This document shows positions 6,942 to 17,107 of a stretch of 61,304 nucleotides of DNA, in pieces (position 1 is the stretch's first letter; each line of letters starts with the position of its first letter). The DNA is from an uncultured Burkholderiales bacterium (GTDB lineage Bacteria > Pseudomonadota > Gammaproteobacteria > Burkholderiales > Burkholderiaceae_C). The stretch lies in NCBI GenBank assembly GCA_903880855.1, contig CAIRQX010000131.1:1-61304 (forward strand). The letters run 5' to 3'. The notes below the pieces were generated by a model that made no database searches, was not told the origin of the DNA, and was given only the letters and a program-made list of their open reading frames with translations. Position numbers and translations under genes: made by a program.

Positions 6942-8429
6942 TTATTTCGTAGTGTATGACGCCATCATTCCGTCAAAAGTACTCTTTAGGCTGGTCTTTT
7001 GACTGTTGGCAGCACCAACAAAGCTTTGCATAGCAGTAAATTGTGTGTTGTAACGCTTGAGCAAAGCGTCCATCCTTGTCTGAAGCTTAGTTAGATCGTC
7101 CTTATATTTTGTATTCTGGGTATTGGCATTTTGTGTTTGTTGAAGTACTGGGCCATTAGCGCCCAGCAAAGTGGTGAGTTTTTTAACTGCGTTTCCGCCA
7201 ATACCGGCTTCATCAGATGTACTAGATAAAAATAAGTTTTTATCGTTAGTAAATAAAGTAACGATACCGTCGAAGTTGCTCTTGAGCGCAGCATCTAACT
7301 TGGTGTTGTCAATCGTAAGTTCACCAGTTTGGGTCAAACTAATGCCCAGCTGCCAAAGCCCTGATATGTTTTGACCCACTTTTGAATTAGTAGGAAGAAC
7401 CATGCCACGAAGCTGCTGCTGGATTTGTCGAACTGATGAGTCACCTACTAAGGTAGCGCCATAAACATCCAATTGGGATTTAGGATCTGATACAGACTTT
7501 AAAATCGTGCCAGCATCGTTCCAAGCGGAGACCATATCTGAGATTTTTGTTTTTAACGAGGCTGTATCTCGATCTAAACTAACCAATGCGGTCCCATTGG
7601 TAGGCGCCTTTAACGTAATAGTGGCGCCGGAAATTAGATCTGAAATCGTATTAGAAGAACGGGTGTAGCTTATTCCGTCTACTTTTACGGATGCGTTTGT
7701 AGGATTTTGAATATTCGTACCAAAACTCAAATCACTAGAATCACTAGTCATAGTAAATGAGTTGTCAACGCCTACTGCTCCGGTAAGCATAATTTTGTAG
7801 TCAGATCCGGTATTTATAAGTTGCGCCTTTACAGGAAGTTTGGCGGAATTAATTGCATTCACCACTCCGTAGGGTGTCGCGTTTGCAGGCGTTATGCTTA
7901 TGGAAGTAGCTGCAGCTCCGCCAACTGATAGATGTAAATTAAAGGCATCGCCAGCATTTAATGTGTCTGAAGCGGAAAGAAAGGTTGTACTGAGGGTTCT
8001 TTGAGCTTTTGCAGTGCTGATTACCTCTACATCATAAGACCCAGTAGATGCATATGCTCCTGTTTGAATAGAAAACGCGTTATTGTCTGTGCTGTTTACA
8101 GTTAATGTGTTGAAGTCACTTTTAACTTTCAAAACATCAAACTTATCCTTTAGTTGACCTAAAACATACGAAACTGCTGCGTACCCACTAATTTTGTTCT
8201 CGTTTTTAGTTATTTTTTGATTAATGGCGTTTTGCTGAGGTAATTGTTCAGCATCGACTAGGTTCTGAGCCAAAGCGGCAGTATCCACCCCTGAGCCAGC
8301 GCCCAAAGAAGAAAGAAGTTTTTGAGCATTTGCACGATTAGCTTTAGCGATAGCTTCAGGAGTAGAGCTCAAAGCACTAGTTGCGGAGGAACTAAGTCCG
8401 CCAGCTGTTGCAGAGGTTGTTGTTGCCAT
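6942..8429 (-). CDS. fliD: Flagellar filament cap protein FliD (HAP2)
   Basis: This 495-aa protein caps the growing filament and helps flagellin fold in. The FliD N-terminal domain is visible at about 43-140 (SGVDTAALAQNLVDAEQ, then the helical region), followed by the beta-rich central domain with a flagellin IN-like part, and a C-terminal coiled-coil region that ends RYNTQFTAMQSFV. About 40 extra low-complexity residues precede the conserved start. It follows flgL after 40 bp in the same direction and precedes flaG, so it may belong to the long flg operon or have its own promoter, which I could not see. Confidence 0.95.
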   Translation of the reverse strand: MATTTSATAGGLSSSATSALSSTPEAIAKANRANAQKLLSSLGAGSGVDTAALAQNLVDAEQLPQQNAINQKITKNENKISGYAAVSYVLGQLKDKFDVLKVKSDFNTLTVNSTDNNAFSIQTGAYASTGSYDVEVISTAKAQRTLSTTFLSASDTLNAGDAFNLHLSVGGAAATSISITPANATPYGVVNAINSAKLPVKAQLINTGSDYKIMLTGAVGVDNSFTMTSDSSDLSFGTNIQNPTNASVKVDGISYTRSSNTISDLISGATITLKAPTNGTALVSLDRDTASLKTKISDMVSAWNDAGTILKSVSDPKSQLDVYGATLVGDSSVRQIQQQLRGMVLPTNSKVGQNISGLWQLGISLTQTGELTIDNTKLDAALKSNFDGIVTLFTNDKNLFLSSTSDEAGIGGNAVKKLTTLLGANGPVLQQTQNANTQNTKYKDDLTKLQTRMDALLKRYNTQFTAMQSFVGAANSQKTSLKSTFDGMMASYTTK

Positions 8430-8469
8430 ATTCGTTAGTTTCGACTAATTTATTAAAAAATTGAGTCAA

Positions 8470-9393
8470 TCAATTCATATATTTAAACAAACTCAACTGC
8501 GAAATCTTCGCGAAACTGCTCTGAGCAGCCTCCAAAGCCAGCTGGTCTTTGTTCATTTTGGTAATGGCTGAGGTGTAGTCCAGGTCTTCTGCGTCTGACT
8601 TTGTGATTTTTAGACGCAGGGTAATTTCATCCAAAACGCTGTTTTGCATATCAACTACGTTCATATCGGTACCAATTTGCGCTGTGGCATCGCTCACGCC
8701 TTGCTGCAAACTGTCTATTTCGGCTATGCCGCGCTGCATATTGGTGTGGTCTGAGTTTTTAACAGCGTTGGCCAAGTCGTAAATGGCTTGGAAAAATCCT
8801 ACGCCTACTTTATGGCCTTTGCCGTCATCTCGGACCACTTTCACAAACGCGTCAGAGCCTGGCATATTCAAGTTCATACGCCTGTTGTCACCTACTGCTA
8901 CCTTCATGCGCGATTCATCGCCTTGGTAGACCACAACGCCTTTGGCATCTTTGGAAAATGCAGGTGAGCCCACACGGCTACCAGAGAACAAGTAATTACC
9001 ATTGGTGTCTTGGGTATTGGCCAAACTCAGCATTTGGTCTTTGAGTGAACCAATTTCCAAAGCAATCGATTGGCGGTCTGCCGGTGACAAGGTGTCACTT
9101 GCTGCTTGGATAGAGATCTCTTTAATACGCACCATCACATCGCTGGTGTTTCTCAAGACAGTCTCCGACGCTTGCAAACGCGTGTTGACTGTTTTTAAGG
9201 TGCTTTGGTAGCTGGCTTGGCGCGCAAGCTCTGACTCTAGCCTTGTGACCAAAGAGGCTTTATCAGGCGAGTCACTTGGTTTAACAATTTGTTTACCGGT
9301 AGAGAGCTGCTCTTGCGTTTTGGCGAGTTCGCCTTGGACATCGCCCAACTGTTGGTTGGCGCGGTCAAAGTAGAGGGTGGTGGAGATTTTCAT
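8470..9393 (-). CDS. flgL: Hook-filament junction protein FlgL (HAP3)
   Basis: This 307-aa protein joins hook and filament. It has the flagellin-type N-terminus (MKISTTLYFDRANQQLGDVQGELAKTQEQLSTGKQ is partly conserved around QLSTGKQIVKPSDSP) and an Ile/Ser-rich amphipathic C-terminus. Length is normal for FlgL. It lies 15 bp after flgK with GAGG before the ATG, so the two junction proteins are made together. Confidence 0.95.
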   Translation of the reverse strand: MKISTTLYFDRANQQLGDVQGELAKTQEQLSTGKQIVKPSDSPDKASLVTRLESELARQASYQSTLKTVNTRLQASETVLRNTSDVMVRIKEISIQAASDTLSPADRQSIALEIGSLKDQMLSLANTQDTNGNYLFSGSRVGSPAFSKDAKGVVVYQGDESRMKVAVGDNRRMNLNMPGSDAFVKVVRDDGKGHKVGVGFFQAIYDLANAVKNSDHTNMQRGIAEIDSLQQGVSDATAQIGTDMNVVDMQNSVLDEITLRLKITKSDAEDLDYTSAITKMNKDQLALEAAQSSFAKISQLSLFKYMN

Positions 9394-9408
9394 AATGTTA
9401 TGCCTCTA

Positions 9409-12400
9409 TCAACGGATTTGTACGATCGAGTCAAACAAGGTGCCCGATATTTGCAATGCTTTGGCGGACGCTTGGTAGGCCTGTTGGTAACGGATCAAAG
9501 CCGCGGCCTCTTCGTCTAAGTTGACGCCAGAGACTTTGTCGCGTGCTGCGACCGACTGGTCGTGCACCACGGTCAAAGCTTGTTGTGTGATGGTAGCTTG
9601 TTGGGCCAAGTTACCGACGTTATTAATTTGGTCAATATAGGTGTTGGCCAACGATTTACCAGCGATGACCGGTTTTTTAGCCAAGTCGACTATGTCCAAC
9701 ATATTGATGTTGTTACCTAATCCGTCATGGTTGCCATCGACTTGAAAGCTGTCTCCCACATTAGGTGCATGGCTGAGTTTGATTTGCAAACCTTCGAAGT
9801 CAATCAGTGGCTCCAATACATTCGGGTCGTAATGGCGGTCTGCCAATTCAGTGCCTGTTTTGGCGTCGATGATGGTGTATCGGTCAGGTTTGGTGAATTT
9901 CACTACCAAAGACTGGTTGCGCAAGTTGTCACGCACATTCAATGGCTCGCCTTCATAACTTGCTGCGACAGAGGTTTTGCCCTGCCCTGTCACGAATACC
10001 AGCAAGTCATCCACCGAACCACCCTCGATATAAGCACCAGTGCGCAAGCCGGCTTTTGCAAGGTCTGCAGGAGAACCGGTACGTGCTGGGTCTCCATAGG
10101 TACCAAATGAAAAGCGAATTGACGATTTAGTAGGGTCAGCTGCCATCTGCAACTTCAAACGCTCGTCTAAGGTGTAGTCGATAGGTTCGAGGCCTAAAGC
10201 ATTTTGTTCAATAATGCCGTTGGCTTTATTGGTAGGGCCGATGGAAATAGAATCAGATCCATTGGCATCTAAGGTACTTAATATCAAGTCGCCATAGATG
10301 CCAACAGATGCCTTTACGCCAATTCCAACTTGAATGATTGGACCTCCAGAATCCCCGTTTGTTGTATTGACTGTCAATACGGGACCTGTAGTTGCTACAG
10401 CAATATCAGATATGTTTGCATTTGAGGTTGAACTGGTGAAAACTACTACATCACCCAACATAGATGAAGGCCCCGATTTGAACCCATTAAATGTTCCGCT
10501 ATAGCTTCCGTTAATTAAACCTCCGCCAGATATTGATCCATCAGGTAGATTCGCAAATGCAGATGCAACTTCATCTGCTGTTAATGTTTTTGACGCTGTA
10601 AAGGTCAAACCTGCGATAGTTGTTGATTGGCCTGAGCTTAGTCCTTTGAAAGCAATTGTTGACGATTCAGTAACAGGGTAAGTAGCTGCTGGGTCTTTAG
10701 TATCAATGATGGATTTGCGGGTGCTGTTAATTTGATCTACCAAACCTTGCAAGGTTTTTACCCCCGACATGTTTATAGATGATCCATTGATTTCAAGTTT
10801 TTTGTTGTAATCAATATTGGTGCTAAAGACGTGCAAGTCTCTTACCACCTGATTCATAACTACTTGACCGTTATACGTGGTGGGTGTAATGCCTAAAGCA
10901 TTACCGTCACCTTTTAAAGTAGGCGTAGGGTTGATTTTGATAGGCTGGCCTGTTGGCACAGCGCTGATGACCAAATCGCCTTGTTGCACACTGGCAGTTA
11001 CGCCTATGCTGAGGGTACCGTTGATGGCAGCGACTAACGATGCGACGTCTTTAAAACCAGGTGCAACGGTATGGTCGTTGATCTTTAAAGGGCGCGTGTA
11101 ATCGAGTTGTTGCGCTGGCACACGTATATCGTTGAAAACAGTGGCTTTCACACCAGTTTGCGAAGTCATGCTACTAATTACCGTTACGTCTCCGCCTGAT
11201 TCATAGCTCATGCTGGGTGTTAGCACCACATCACTTATAGATCGAGCTAATGCGTCATGAACTTCTAAATCTATGCCATTACGGGCAACATTAACAGAGA
11301 GGTTATCGGTCAAATCTGCAAGTCGCAATTTAGTTTGTAAATCTTGAGCCAGTCCGCTCAAGCCGTGGGTATCGTCCAAAGCGCCGATGGTCATGGGGAC
11401 GCCACCTACTTTGACAGAAAATTCACTAAATGAAGGTTGGGTAATTTTGATTTGTGAACTGCCGTTGACCCATGCAGCCACATCAGCAGGCGACAAGGGT
11501 ATGTTGATTTGTGATGCTAAAGCCGGCATGGTCACACCGTTGAGCACAGTGGCACCAGCTGGAATTTGAATACCAGGCTCACTATCTGTAATGCGCGACG
11601 TAACAAGCTGCGCAGTTTTAGCTACAGGCGGTGCCGCTACACCGTTTCGGTCAAATAATTGTGTATAACGCACTTTGGCCATAGCGCCATAAAAAATATC
11701 CATGCCGCGGTAACCGTTTTTGTTAGATTTATTGAGGTAAGCGTCGCTGTAATTGGAATCGGGCACAAACCCGTTTTCAGGTTTAAGGATTTGTGCTTTT
11801 TCTGTCTCACTCAGCGTTTGACCCAAAAGCTGACGTCCATCACGGGTCAACACTTGCAATTGTTGCCCAGGCTTGGCGTCATCTAAATAGAAAGTGGCTT
11901 TGACACCGGCCGCCAATGTGGTGACAGGCGCCATCAAACGGGCACCTTCTACTTTGATAGTCACGCCCGCTGTAGGGTTGGGGTTGTTCACCAGCCCTGT
12001 ATTGCTAATCGCTGGGGGGACAGGAGAGGGAGTAAACACCACACTGGCGCGTGTATTACTTGAGTTGGTTTGGTCTTCTGTGACTCGAAACTGTGCTGCG
12101 GTTGCTACACGCATGGCATCGTTCAATGCAACGCTGATGCCTTCCGCTTCATTGGTGACTTTAAGATTTAACGAAAACAACGGATTGCCCGTTTGACCAT
12201 ACCCATCAATACCATTGGTTTGAATTTTGTTAGTTTCACTTACAAAAGTTTTGGCAAGGAAATTTAAACTTTTTTGTGCAGGCTCCAACACTTGGTTGAT
12301 AAAGGTCTGCAAACCACCTAATTGCCCACCACTGGCGGAGGCCAATGATTCACTATTGCCATAAGGGTCTAACAACAATTCCATCTTGCCTGGCCCCGAT

Positions 12401-13146
12401 GTGTCGATACCAATAGGACGAGACTTCATGCCATTGACTACAACGCTCTGGGTGGGGGTGCTGCCCAACGCAACGTTGACCGAGCCATTGGTATTGAAGC
12501 TGGTTTTGATGCGTACCAAGTCTGAAAGTTGGCGCAAGATCAAATCGCGACGGTCTAATATTTCTGCGGACTGACCGTCTTCGGTAGAAGAACTCGCCAT
12601 GTTTTGATTGACTAAGGCTAATTGGCTGGTCAAAGTGTTTATTTGTTTAGTTGTACTCTCTAGCGCTTGACTTGTCTCCGTTGCAACCAAACCCAATTGA
12701 CCAGATAACTCGGCAAAGCGGGAGCTCACACCTTCGGAATTTCTTAAGAAAGAACTACGCAAGACCGATGAAGCGGGGTCGGAAGACAAGGCATTGGCTG
12801 CGCCAAAAAAATCATCGAGCGCAGAACTCAAGCCCACACTCTTGTCGCCCATGATGTCCATCACGCGCTTGGTGTAATCCACCATCGGTTTTTGGCTAGA
12901 CAAGTCGCTGGTGCTGTTGCGTAAATTCGATTCAGCAAATGCATCGAACTGTCGCTTGACAGCTTGCAGTGCAACACCTGTTCCGAAGAACATATTGGCG
13001 GCTTTGCTTGGGGAGGTATCTTTCAACACCACGTCTTGGCGTGAATAGCCTTCGGTGTTGACGTTAGCAATGTTATTACTCACCGTACCCAAAGCACGTT
13101 GGTAGGCACCTACCGCGTTACTGGCAATTCCAATGAGATCGCTCAT
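9409..13146 (-). CDS. flgK: Hook-associated protein FlgK (HAP1), greatly enlarged
   Basis: The N-terminus (SDLIGIASNAVGAYQRALGT, then NNIANVNTEGYSRQDVV) and C-terminus (GVNLDEEAAALIRYQQAYQA) are canonical FlgK. The total of 1245 aa is about twice the usual 450-650. The extra residues lie in the middle and include at least two modules of the type DYxxxLxING followed by LVxxIN, which look like flagellin-hook-IN repeats, plus Gly/Ser/Thr-rich stretches. The start overlaps the flgJ stop (ATGA). The enlarged middle probably forms extra surface domains on the junction ring. No frameshift or fusion boundary is evident. Confidence 0.95.
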   Translation of the reverse strand: MSDLIGIASNAVGAYQRALGTVSNNIANVNTEGYSRQDVVLKDTSPSKAANMFFGTGVALQAVKRQFDAFAESNLRNSTSDLSSQKPMVDYTKRVMDIMGDKSVGLSSALDDFFGAANALSSDPASSVLRSSFLRNSEGVSSRFAELSGQLGLVATETSQALESTTKQINTLTSQLALVNQNMASSSTEDGQSAEILDRRDLILRQLSDLVRIKTSFNTNGSVNVALGSTPTQSVVVNGMKSRPIGIDTSGPGKMELLLDPYGNSESLASASGGQLGGLQTFINQVLEPAQKSLNFLAKTFVSETNKIQTNGIDGYGQTGNPLFSLNLKVTNEAEGISVALNDAMRVATAAQFRVTEDQTNSSNTRASVVFTPSPVPPAISNTGLVNNPNPTAGVTIKVEGARLMAPVTTLAAGVKATFYLDDAKPGQQLQVLTRDGRQLLGQTLSETEKAQILKPENGFVPDSNYSDAYLNKSNKNGYRGMDIFYGAMAKVRYTQLFDRNGVAAPPVAKTAQLVTSRITDSEPGIQIPAGATVLNGVTMPALASQINIPLSPADVAAWVNGSSQIKITQPSFSEFSVKVGGVPMTIGALDDTHGLSGLAQDLQTKLRLADLTDNLSVNVARNGIDLEVHDALARSISDVVLTPSMSYESGGDVTVISSMTSQTGVKATVFNDIRVPAQQLDYTRPLKINDHTVAPGFKDVASLVAAINGTLSIGVTASVQQGDLVISAVPTGQPIKINPTPTLKGDGNALGITPTTYNGQVVMNQVVRDLHVFSTNIDYNKKLEINGSSINMSGVKTLQGLVDQINSTRKSIIDTKDPAATYPVTESSTIAFKGLSSGQSTTIAGLTFTASKTLTADEVASAFANLPDGSISGGGLINGSYSGTFNGFKSGPSSMLGDVVVFTSSTSNANISDIAVATTGPVLTVNTTNGDSGGPIIQVGIGVKASVGIYGDLILSTLDANGSDSISIGPTNKANGIIEQNALGLEPIDYTLDERLKLQMAADPTKSSIRFSFGTYGDPARTGSPADLAKAGLRTGAYIEGGSVDDLLVFVTGQGKTSVAASYEGEPLNVRDNLRNQSLVVKFTKPDRYTIIDAKTGTELADRHYDPNVLEPLIDFEGLQIKLSHAPNVGDSFQVDGNHDGLGNNINMLDIVDLAKKPVIAGKSLANTYIDQINNVGNLAQQATITQQALTVVHDQSVAARDKVSGVNLDEEAAALIRYQQAYQASAKALQISGTLFDSIVQIR

Positions 13147-13637
13147 GAGCCGCCTCCATTGATCTTGAAGGACTTAGGCTCCATAGACAAGGGTTTTATC
13201 TTGTCGACTGTCAAAGGAATTGCTTTGCCCATATTGTGCTTCAGCGGCATGGGAGTTAATTCGGAGCGCAATGGCATACCATGTGTTTGACGGGCGTTGA
13301 GCACTTCTGCGGCACTAGGCGTAGCAATTTGTTGTTTCACGGCTTTGGCCATGAAGTCGGCAACGCCCATAGAGCCGCGCTTGGCCATTTGCACCGAGAT
13401 CTCTTTATCAAACATGTTTTCGAAGGTATCCATGCCGCTGGACAGGTTCTCTTCGTCTTTCATGCTGGCTTCGCGCATCGACTTCATCATCATTTGGATA
13501 AAGAGGCCTTCAAACTGCTGCGCAGATTCTTTCAGTGCTTTGTCTTGGTTTTGCTGGGCTTGTCCACGCAACTCGCCCAAGCCCGTAAAGTCCAGATAGG
13601 ACTTTGCGGTGGAGTTGTTGTCGATGGAGCTGCTCAT
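13143..13637 (-). CDS. flgJ: FlgJ, rod-binding domain only
   Basis: This 164-aa protein matches the N-terminal rod-cap domain of FlgJ: AQQFEGLFIQMMMKSMREAS, then GMDTFENMFDKEISVQMAKR. Many beta- and gammaproteobacterial FlgJ proteins are 300 aa or more because they carry a C-terminal glucosaminidase that opens the peptidoglycan; this one ends before it. The tail (about 115-164) has no domain I recognise. It sits between flgI and flgK as usual. The separate LysM/lysozyme-like protein at 22695-23930 could supply the missing activity. Confidence 0.93.
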   Translation of the reverse strand: MSSSIDNNSTAKSYLDFTGLGELRGQAQQNQDKALKESAQQFEGLFIQMMMKSMREASMKDEENLSSGMDTFENMFDKEISVQMAKRGSMGVADFMAKAVKQQIATPSAAEVLNARQTHGMPLRSELTPMPLKHNMGKAIPLTVDKIKPLSMEPKSFKINGGGS

Positions 13638-13648
13638 GGTGCGCTCGC

Positions 13649-14788
13649 TTAAATGATGACCAATTCGGCGCGCAGGCTTCCAGAGCTTTTCAAGGCTTCC
13701 AAAATCGCAATCAAAGCAGAGGGTGTAGCACCAATTTGATTCACAGCATCTACAATTTGACGCAATTCAACACCGGGCTGGAACAAAAACATCGGCTTGT
13801 TGGGCTCACCCACATCGATGGCGGCGTTTTGTACTTCGGTGGTTTGACCACCTGCAAATGCATTGGGTTGTGACACTTCATTAGTGGCAGTAATCGCCAC
13901 CGAGATCGTGCCGTGCGAGACAGCAGCTGCTGTAACACGCACGGAGCGGTTGATCACGACTGTGCCCGTGCGTGAGTTGATCACTACGCGTGCTGGGGGT
14001 TCACCTGGTGTGACTTCCAGCGCTTCGATCATGCTCATAAAAGACACACGTTGATTCAAGTTTTTAGGGGCTCGTACCGATACCGATACGCCATCCAGTG
14101 CTTGTGCAAGATCACCGCCAAATTTTTTATTGATCGCGTTCACGATAGCAGTAGTGGTAGAAAAATCGTTTTCGCGGATATTTAAAATCACGTTCTCTGA
14201 GGTTTCAAACGGTGTATCGACAATGCGCTCCACAATCGCACCGCCTGGTATGCGTGACGATGTAGGAACGCCAATAGTGACTTTAGAGCCCGCAGCATTC
14301 GCGTCAATGCCTGTGGTTGTCAATGCACCTTGGGCTAAGGCATAAATTTCACCATCAACTCCGCGCATAGCTGTCATGATCAAACTACCACCACGCAAAC
14401 TGGTGGCTTTGCCGATGGCAGAGACGTTGATGTCGATGCGTTGTCCTGGTTTTGCAAAACCAGGTAGGTCTGCAGTGACCAACACAGCGGCTGTGTTTTT
14501 AATATCGATACGGGCAGCCGTAGCAGCAGTTTCAAAGTCGGTCAAAGGGCCGTCGATACGCACACCCATTTGCGCCAACATGGCTTTCATGCTTTGTGTG
14601 GTGAATGGAACAGAGGCGTCGTCGCCCGTACCTTGCAAGCCCACTACCAATCCATAACCAATCAATTGGTTAGGGCGTTGCGAAGACAAGGTGGCTAAGT
14701 CTTTGACTCGGTCTGCACAGGCACTGCCAGCAGCCAATACCAACAGGCTTGTAACACAAGCACGTAAATAAGAAGAACAGCGCAACAT
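13649..14788 (-). CDS. flgI: Flagellar P-ring protein FlgI
   Basis: FlgI forms the periplasmic P ring around the rod. A signal peptide is visible (SYLRACVTSLLVLAAGSACA), then the conserved start DRVKDLATLSSQRPNQLIGYGLVVGLQGTGDD. The end LIAILEALKSSGSLRAELVII is typical. I chose the ATG at 14788 (379 aa) over an upstream GTG at 14800 because the signal peptide is complete without the extra residues. It follows flgH by 21 bp. Confidence 0.95.
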   Translation of the reverse strand: MLRCSSYLRACVTSLLVLAAGSACADRVKDLATLSSQRPNQLIGYGLVVGLQGTGDDASVPFTTQSMKAMLAQMGVRIDGPLTDFETAATAARIDIKNTAAVLVTADLPGFAKPGQRIDINVSAIGKATSLRGGSLIMTAMRGVDGEIYALAQGALTTTGIDANAAGSKVTIGVPTSSRIPGGAIVERIVDTPFETSENVILNIRENDFSTTTAIVNAINKKFGGDLAQALDGVSVSVRAPKNLNQRVSFMSMIEALEVTPGEPPARVVINSRTGTVVINRSVRVTAAAVSHGTISVAITATNEVSQPNAFAGGQTTEVQNAAIDVGEPNKPMFLFQPGVELRQIVDAVNQIGATPSALIAILEALKSSGSLRAELVII

Positions 14789-14809
14789 AGGAGCCAACAC
14801 TTTTCGTTA

Positions 14810-15493
14810 TTAAAAAGGCCAGAACTTATGCATCAAGGTAGTTCCCCACCCTGCACGTGTAGCGTTGGCTAAATCACCAGAACCACGGTATGCAATTTGT
14901 GCATTGGCCAAACGGCGTGATTGCACAGTGCTGTTAGGGCCCACGTCTTCAGGACGGATCACGCCTGAAACTTGAATGACTTCAGTGCCTTCTGCCAGGC
15001 CGAGTTTTTTCTCGCCACGCACCATCAGGTTGCCGTTAGCCAAAATTTCTACGACGGTGACAGCTACAGAACCAGACAAGGTGGCGAGTTGGTCTGCTGT
15101 GCCTTTGCCAGTGCTAGAGGCTTTGTTGTTGTTGAGGTCAATGCCTCCCAATAAAGGATGCACTTTTCCAATCGTGGTGCTAGCACCTGATGGGAATGTG
15201 TTTTTTGCTTCGCGGCTGACATCGGTGTTTTGTGTACGCGCAGCTTGTGTTTTTTCATCTAACAGAACGGTGATGATGTCGCCGACTTGGTAGTTGCGGC
15301 CACGGCCAAACCATGCATCGCTTTGGCGGTTGCTATAAATGCCACCGGTAGTCACACGCACGGCGTCTTTAGCCAATGGATAAACCGGCTGAAAGTCTGG
15401 CGAAGGCTTTAACACCATATCGATAGGCTCTGTGGCACAGCCTTGCAACAAGACCAGCAAGACTGCAGGGAAAAGAAGTTGTACAGATTTCAT
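14810..15493 (-). CDS. flgH: Flagellar L-ring lipoprotein FlgH
   Basis: FlgH forms the outer-membrane L ring. The lipobox is LLQGC at the end of a short signal peptide, and the ring domain carries WFGRGRNYQVGDIITVLLDE and later GVIRPEDVGPNSTVQS. I chose the ATG at 15493 (227 aa), which has GAGG seven bases upstream, over one 12 bp earlier that abuts the flgG stop and has no ribosome binding site. Confidence 0.95.
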   Translation of the reverse strand: MKSVQLLFPAVLLVLLQGCATEPIDMVLKPSPDFQPVYPLAKDAVRVTTGGIYSNRQSDAWFGRGRNYQVGDIITVLLDEKTQAARTQNTDVSREAKNTFPSGASTTIGKVHPLLGGIDLNNNKASSTGKGTADQLATLSGSVAVTVVEILANGNLMVRGEKKLGLAEGTEVIQVSGVIRPEDVGPNSTVQSRRLANAQIAYRGSGDLANATRAGWGTTLMHKFWPF

Positions 15494-15505
15494 GGTGAAC
15501 CTCAT

Positions 15506-16291
15506 TTAAACGTTTTGGTTCAAGAACTTCAACATACCGTCAACCGCAGAGATGGCCTTCGAGTTGATTTCATATGCGCGCTGTGTTTCGATCATGTTGA
15601 CCATTTCTTCCACCACGTTGACGTTAGAAGCTTCTAGCGAACCTTGCTTTAAGGTGCCAGCACCGTTCAAGCCAGGCTGTAAAATTTGTGCGACACCGCT
15701 AGAAGGCGATGCTTCATATAAGTTGTTTCCCACGGGCTTTAGGCCACTTGGGTTGACAAAACGTGCAATTTGAATTTGCCCTAACACTTGCGCGCCTTGG
15801 CCAGCGATAAGCTCAACCGAGGTGGTACCGTCTTGACCGATAGTCACAGAAGCCGCGTTGTTAGGGACGGTGATAGTCGGTATCAAAGGAAAACCCAATG
15901 CCGTGACAATTTGTCCGGTATTGGAAATTTTGAAGTTGCCGTCCCGTGAATAGGATGTTGTGCCGTCAGGCATTTGAATTTGAAAATAACCATCGCCCGT
16001 CACCGCGACGTCCAAAGGGGACTGTGTGTTGATAATATTGCCTTGTAAGTGCAGTTTTTCAGTGGCATTGATCTTCACGCCAGTACCTATCATCAGACCC
16101 GTAGGTGACAAAGTGTTTTGGGAAGTTTGACCGCCAGGTTGTTTGATGTTTTGGTAGAGCAAGTCTTCAAAGACTGCACGGTCGCGCTTAAACCCCGTAG
16201 TGTTCACGTTGGCCAAGTTATTGGAAATGACGTTCATGCGCGTTTGTTGCGCGTCAAGACCTGTTTTGGCTACCCATAAAGATGCGTCCAT
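15506..16291 (-). CDS. flgG: Distal rod protein FlgG
   Basis: This 261-aa protein is of normal length for FlgG. The N-terminal rod motif LDAQQTRMNVISNNLANVNT and the C-terminal LEASNVNVVEEMVNMIETQRAYEINSKA are canonical. It lies between flgF and flgH. GGAG precedes the ATG. Confidence 0.96.
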   Translation of the reverse strand: MDASLWVAKTGLDAQQTRMNVISNNLANVNTTGFKRDRAVFEDLLYQNIKQPGGQTSQNTLSPTGLMIGTGVKINATEKLHLQGNIINTQSPLDVAVTGDGYFQIQMPDGTTSYSRDGNFKISNTGQIVTALGFPLIPTITVPNNAASVTIGQDGTTSVELIAGQGAQVLGQIQIARFVNPSGLKPVGNNLYEASPSSGVAQILQPGLNGAGTLKQGSLEASNVNVVEEMVNMIETQRAYEINSKAISAVDGMLKFLNQNV

Positions 16292-16318
16292 GGTGGTTCG
16301 CTCCGGTTAATTCTTAAA

Positions 16319-17083
16319 TTAGGCAATCTTCATCATCGAAGCGCCAGACTCATCGTTGGACTTGCTTTCTTTGATGATTCGCACTTGGTGTTCAAAATTG
16401 CGACTCTGTTCAATCAGCTTGACCATCATTGCCATTGGATTGACACTGCTGCCCTCTAGAGCTTGGGGTGTCAAAGAAACTGGCTCAGTACCATTTGCAA
16501 TGTTTGTGCCAGGCGGACTTTCGTCAACCGCAAACAAGCCATCGTTACGTTTAATTAGGTTGGTATTGCTAGCGTCACGCATCATCAACTGGGCAATCGC
16601 TTGTTGCACGGGAACGCCCTGCTGAGCTGGGTCGTAGGCGTACAAAGTGCCTGTTGGACTGAAAGAAATCTTGAAACCTTGCGGTACGGTGATAGGTCCT
16701 CCACCATCGGACTGCACGATATGGCCAGCACCGGTCTCTAAAACTCCGTTAGAATTAATTTTGAGATCACCTCGGCGGGTAAATGCCAGTTTTCCGTCAC
16801 TTCCCGTAACACCTAAAACGGTTTTATGGTTCATGGATACGTCTAAATCACGGCCTGTCACCATCAATGGGCCAGGTTGGAGATTGACGCGGTCGGTCGT
16901 GACCAAACGCGGTTGCATACGCGTATCAAAACCAAAGCCCACTGCCAACTCAGGCTGGATATTGGCTTCAAAGGTACGCTTAAAACCTACAGTAGACACG
17001 TTAGCTAGATCGTTGGTCAACTGTTGTCGAATGTGACGCTCTTCATTGATCGTCGACATCGCGTTAAAAGCTAAGCGGTCCAT
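16319..17083 (-). CDS. flgF: Proximal rod protein FlgF
   Basis: This 254-aa protein has the FlgF start MDRLAFNAMSTINEERHIRQ and NDLANVSTVGFK, a central FlgE/F/G domain, and the end GSSVNPMAMMVKLIEQSRNFE. It follows flgE by 24 bp and precedes flgG. GGATAA stands before the ATG. Confidence 0.93.
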   Translation of the reverse strand: MDRLAFNAMSTINEERHIRQQLTNDLANVSTVGFKRTFEANIQPELAVGFGFDTRMQPRLVTTDRVNLQPGPLMVTGRDLDVSMNHKTVLGVTGSDGKLAFTRRGDLKINSNGVLETGAGHIVQSDGGGPITVPQGFKISFSPTGTLYAYDPAQQGVPVQQAIAQLMMRDASNTNLIKRNDGLFAVDESPPGTNIANGTEPVSLTPQALEGSSVNPMAMMVKLIEQSRNFEHQVRIIKESKSNDESGASMMKIA

Positions 17084-17107
17084 GGTTTATCCAATCAAAT
17101 AACGTAA

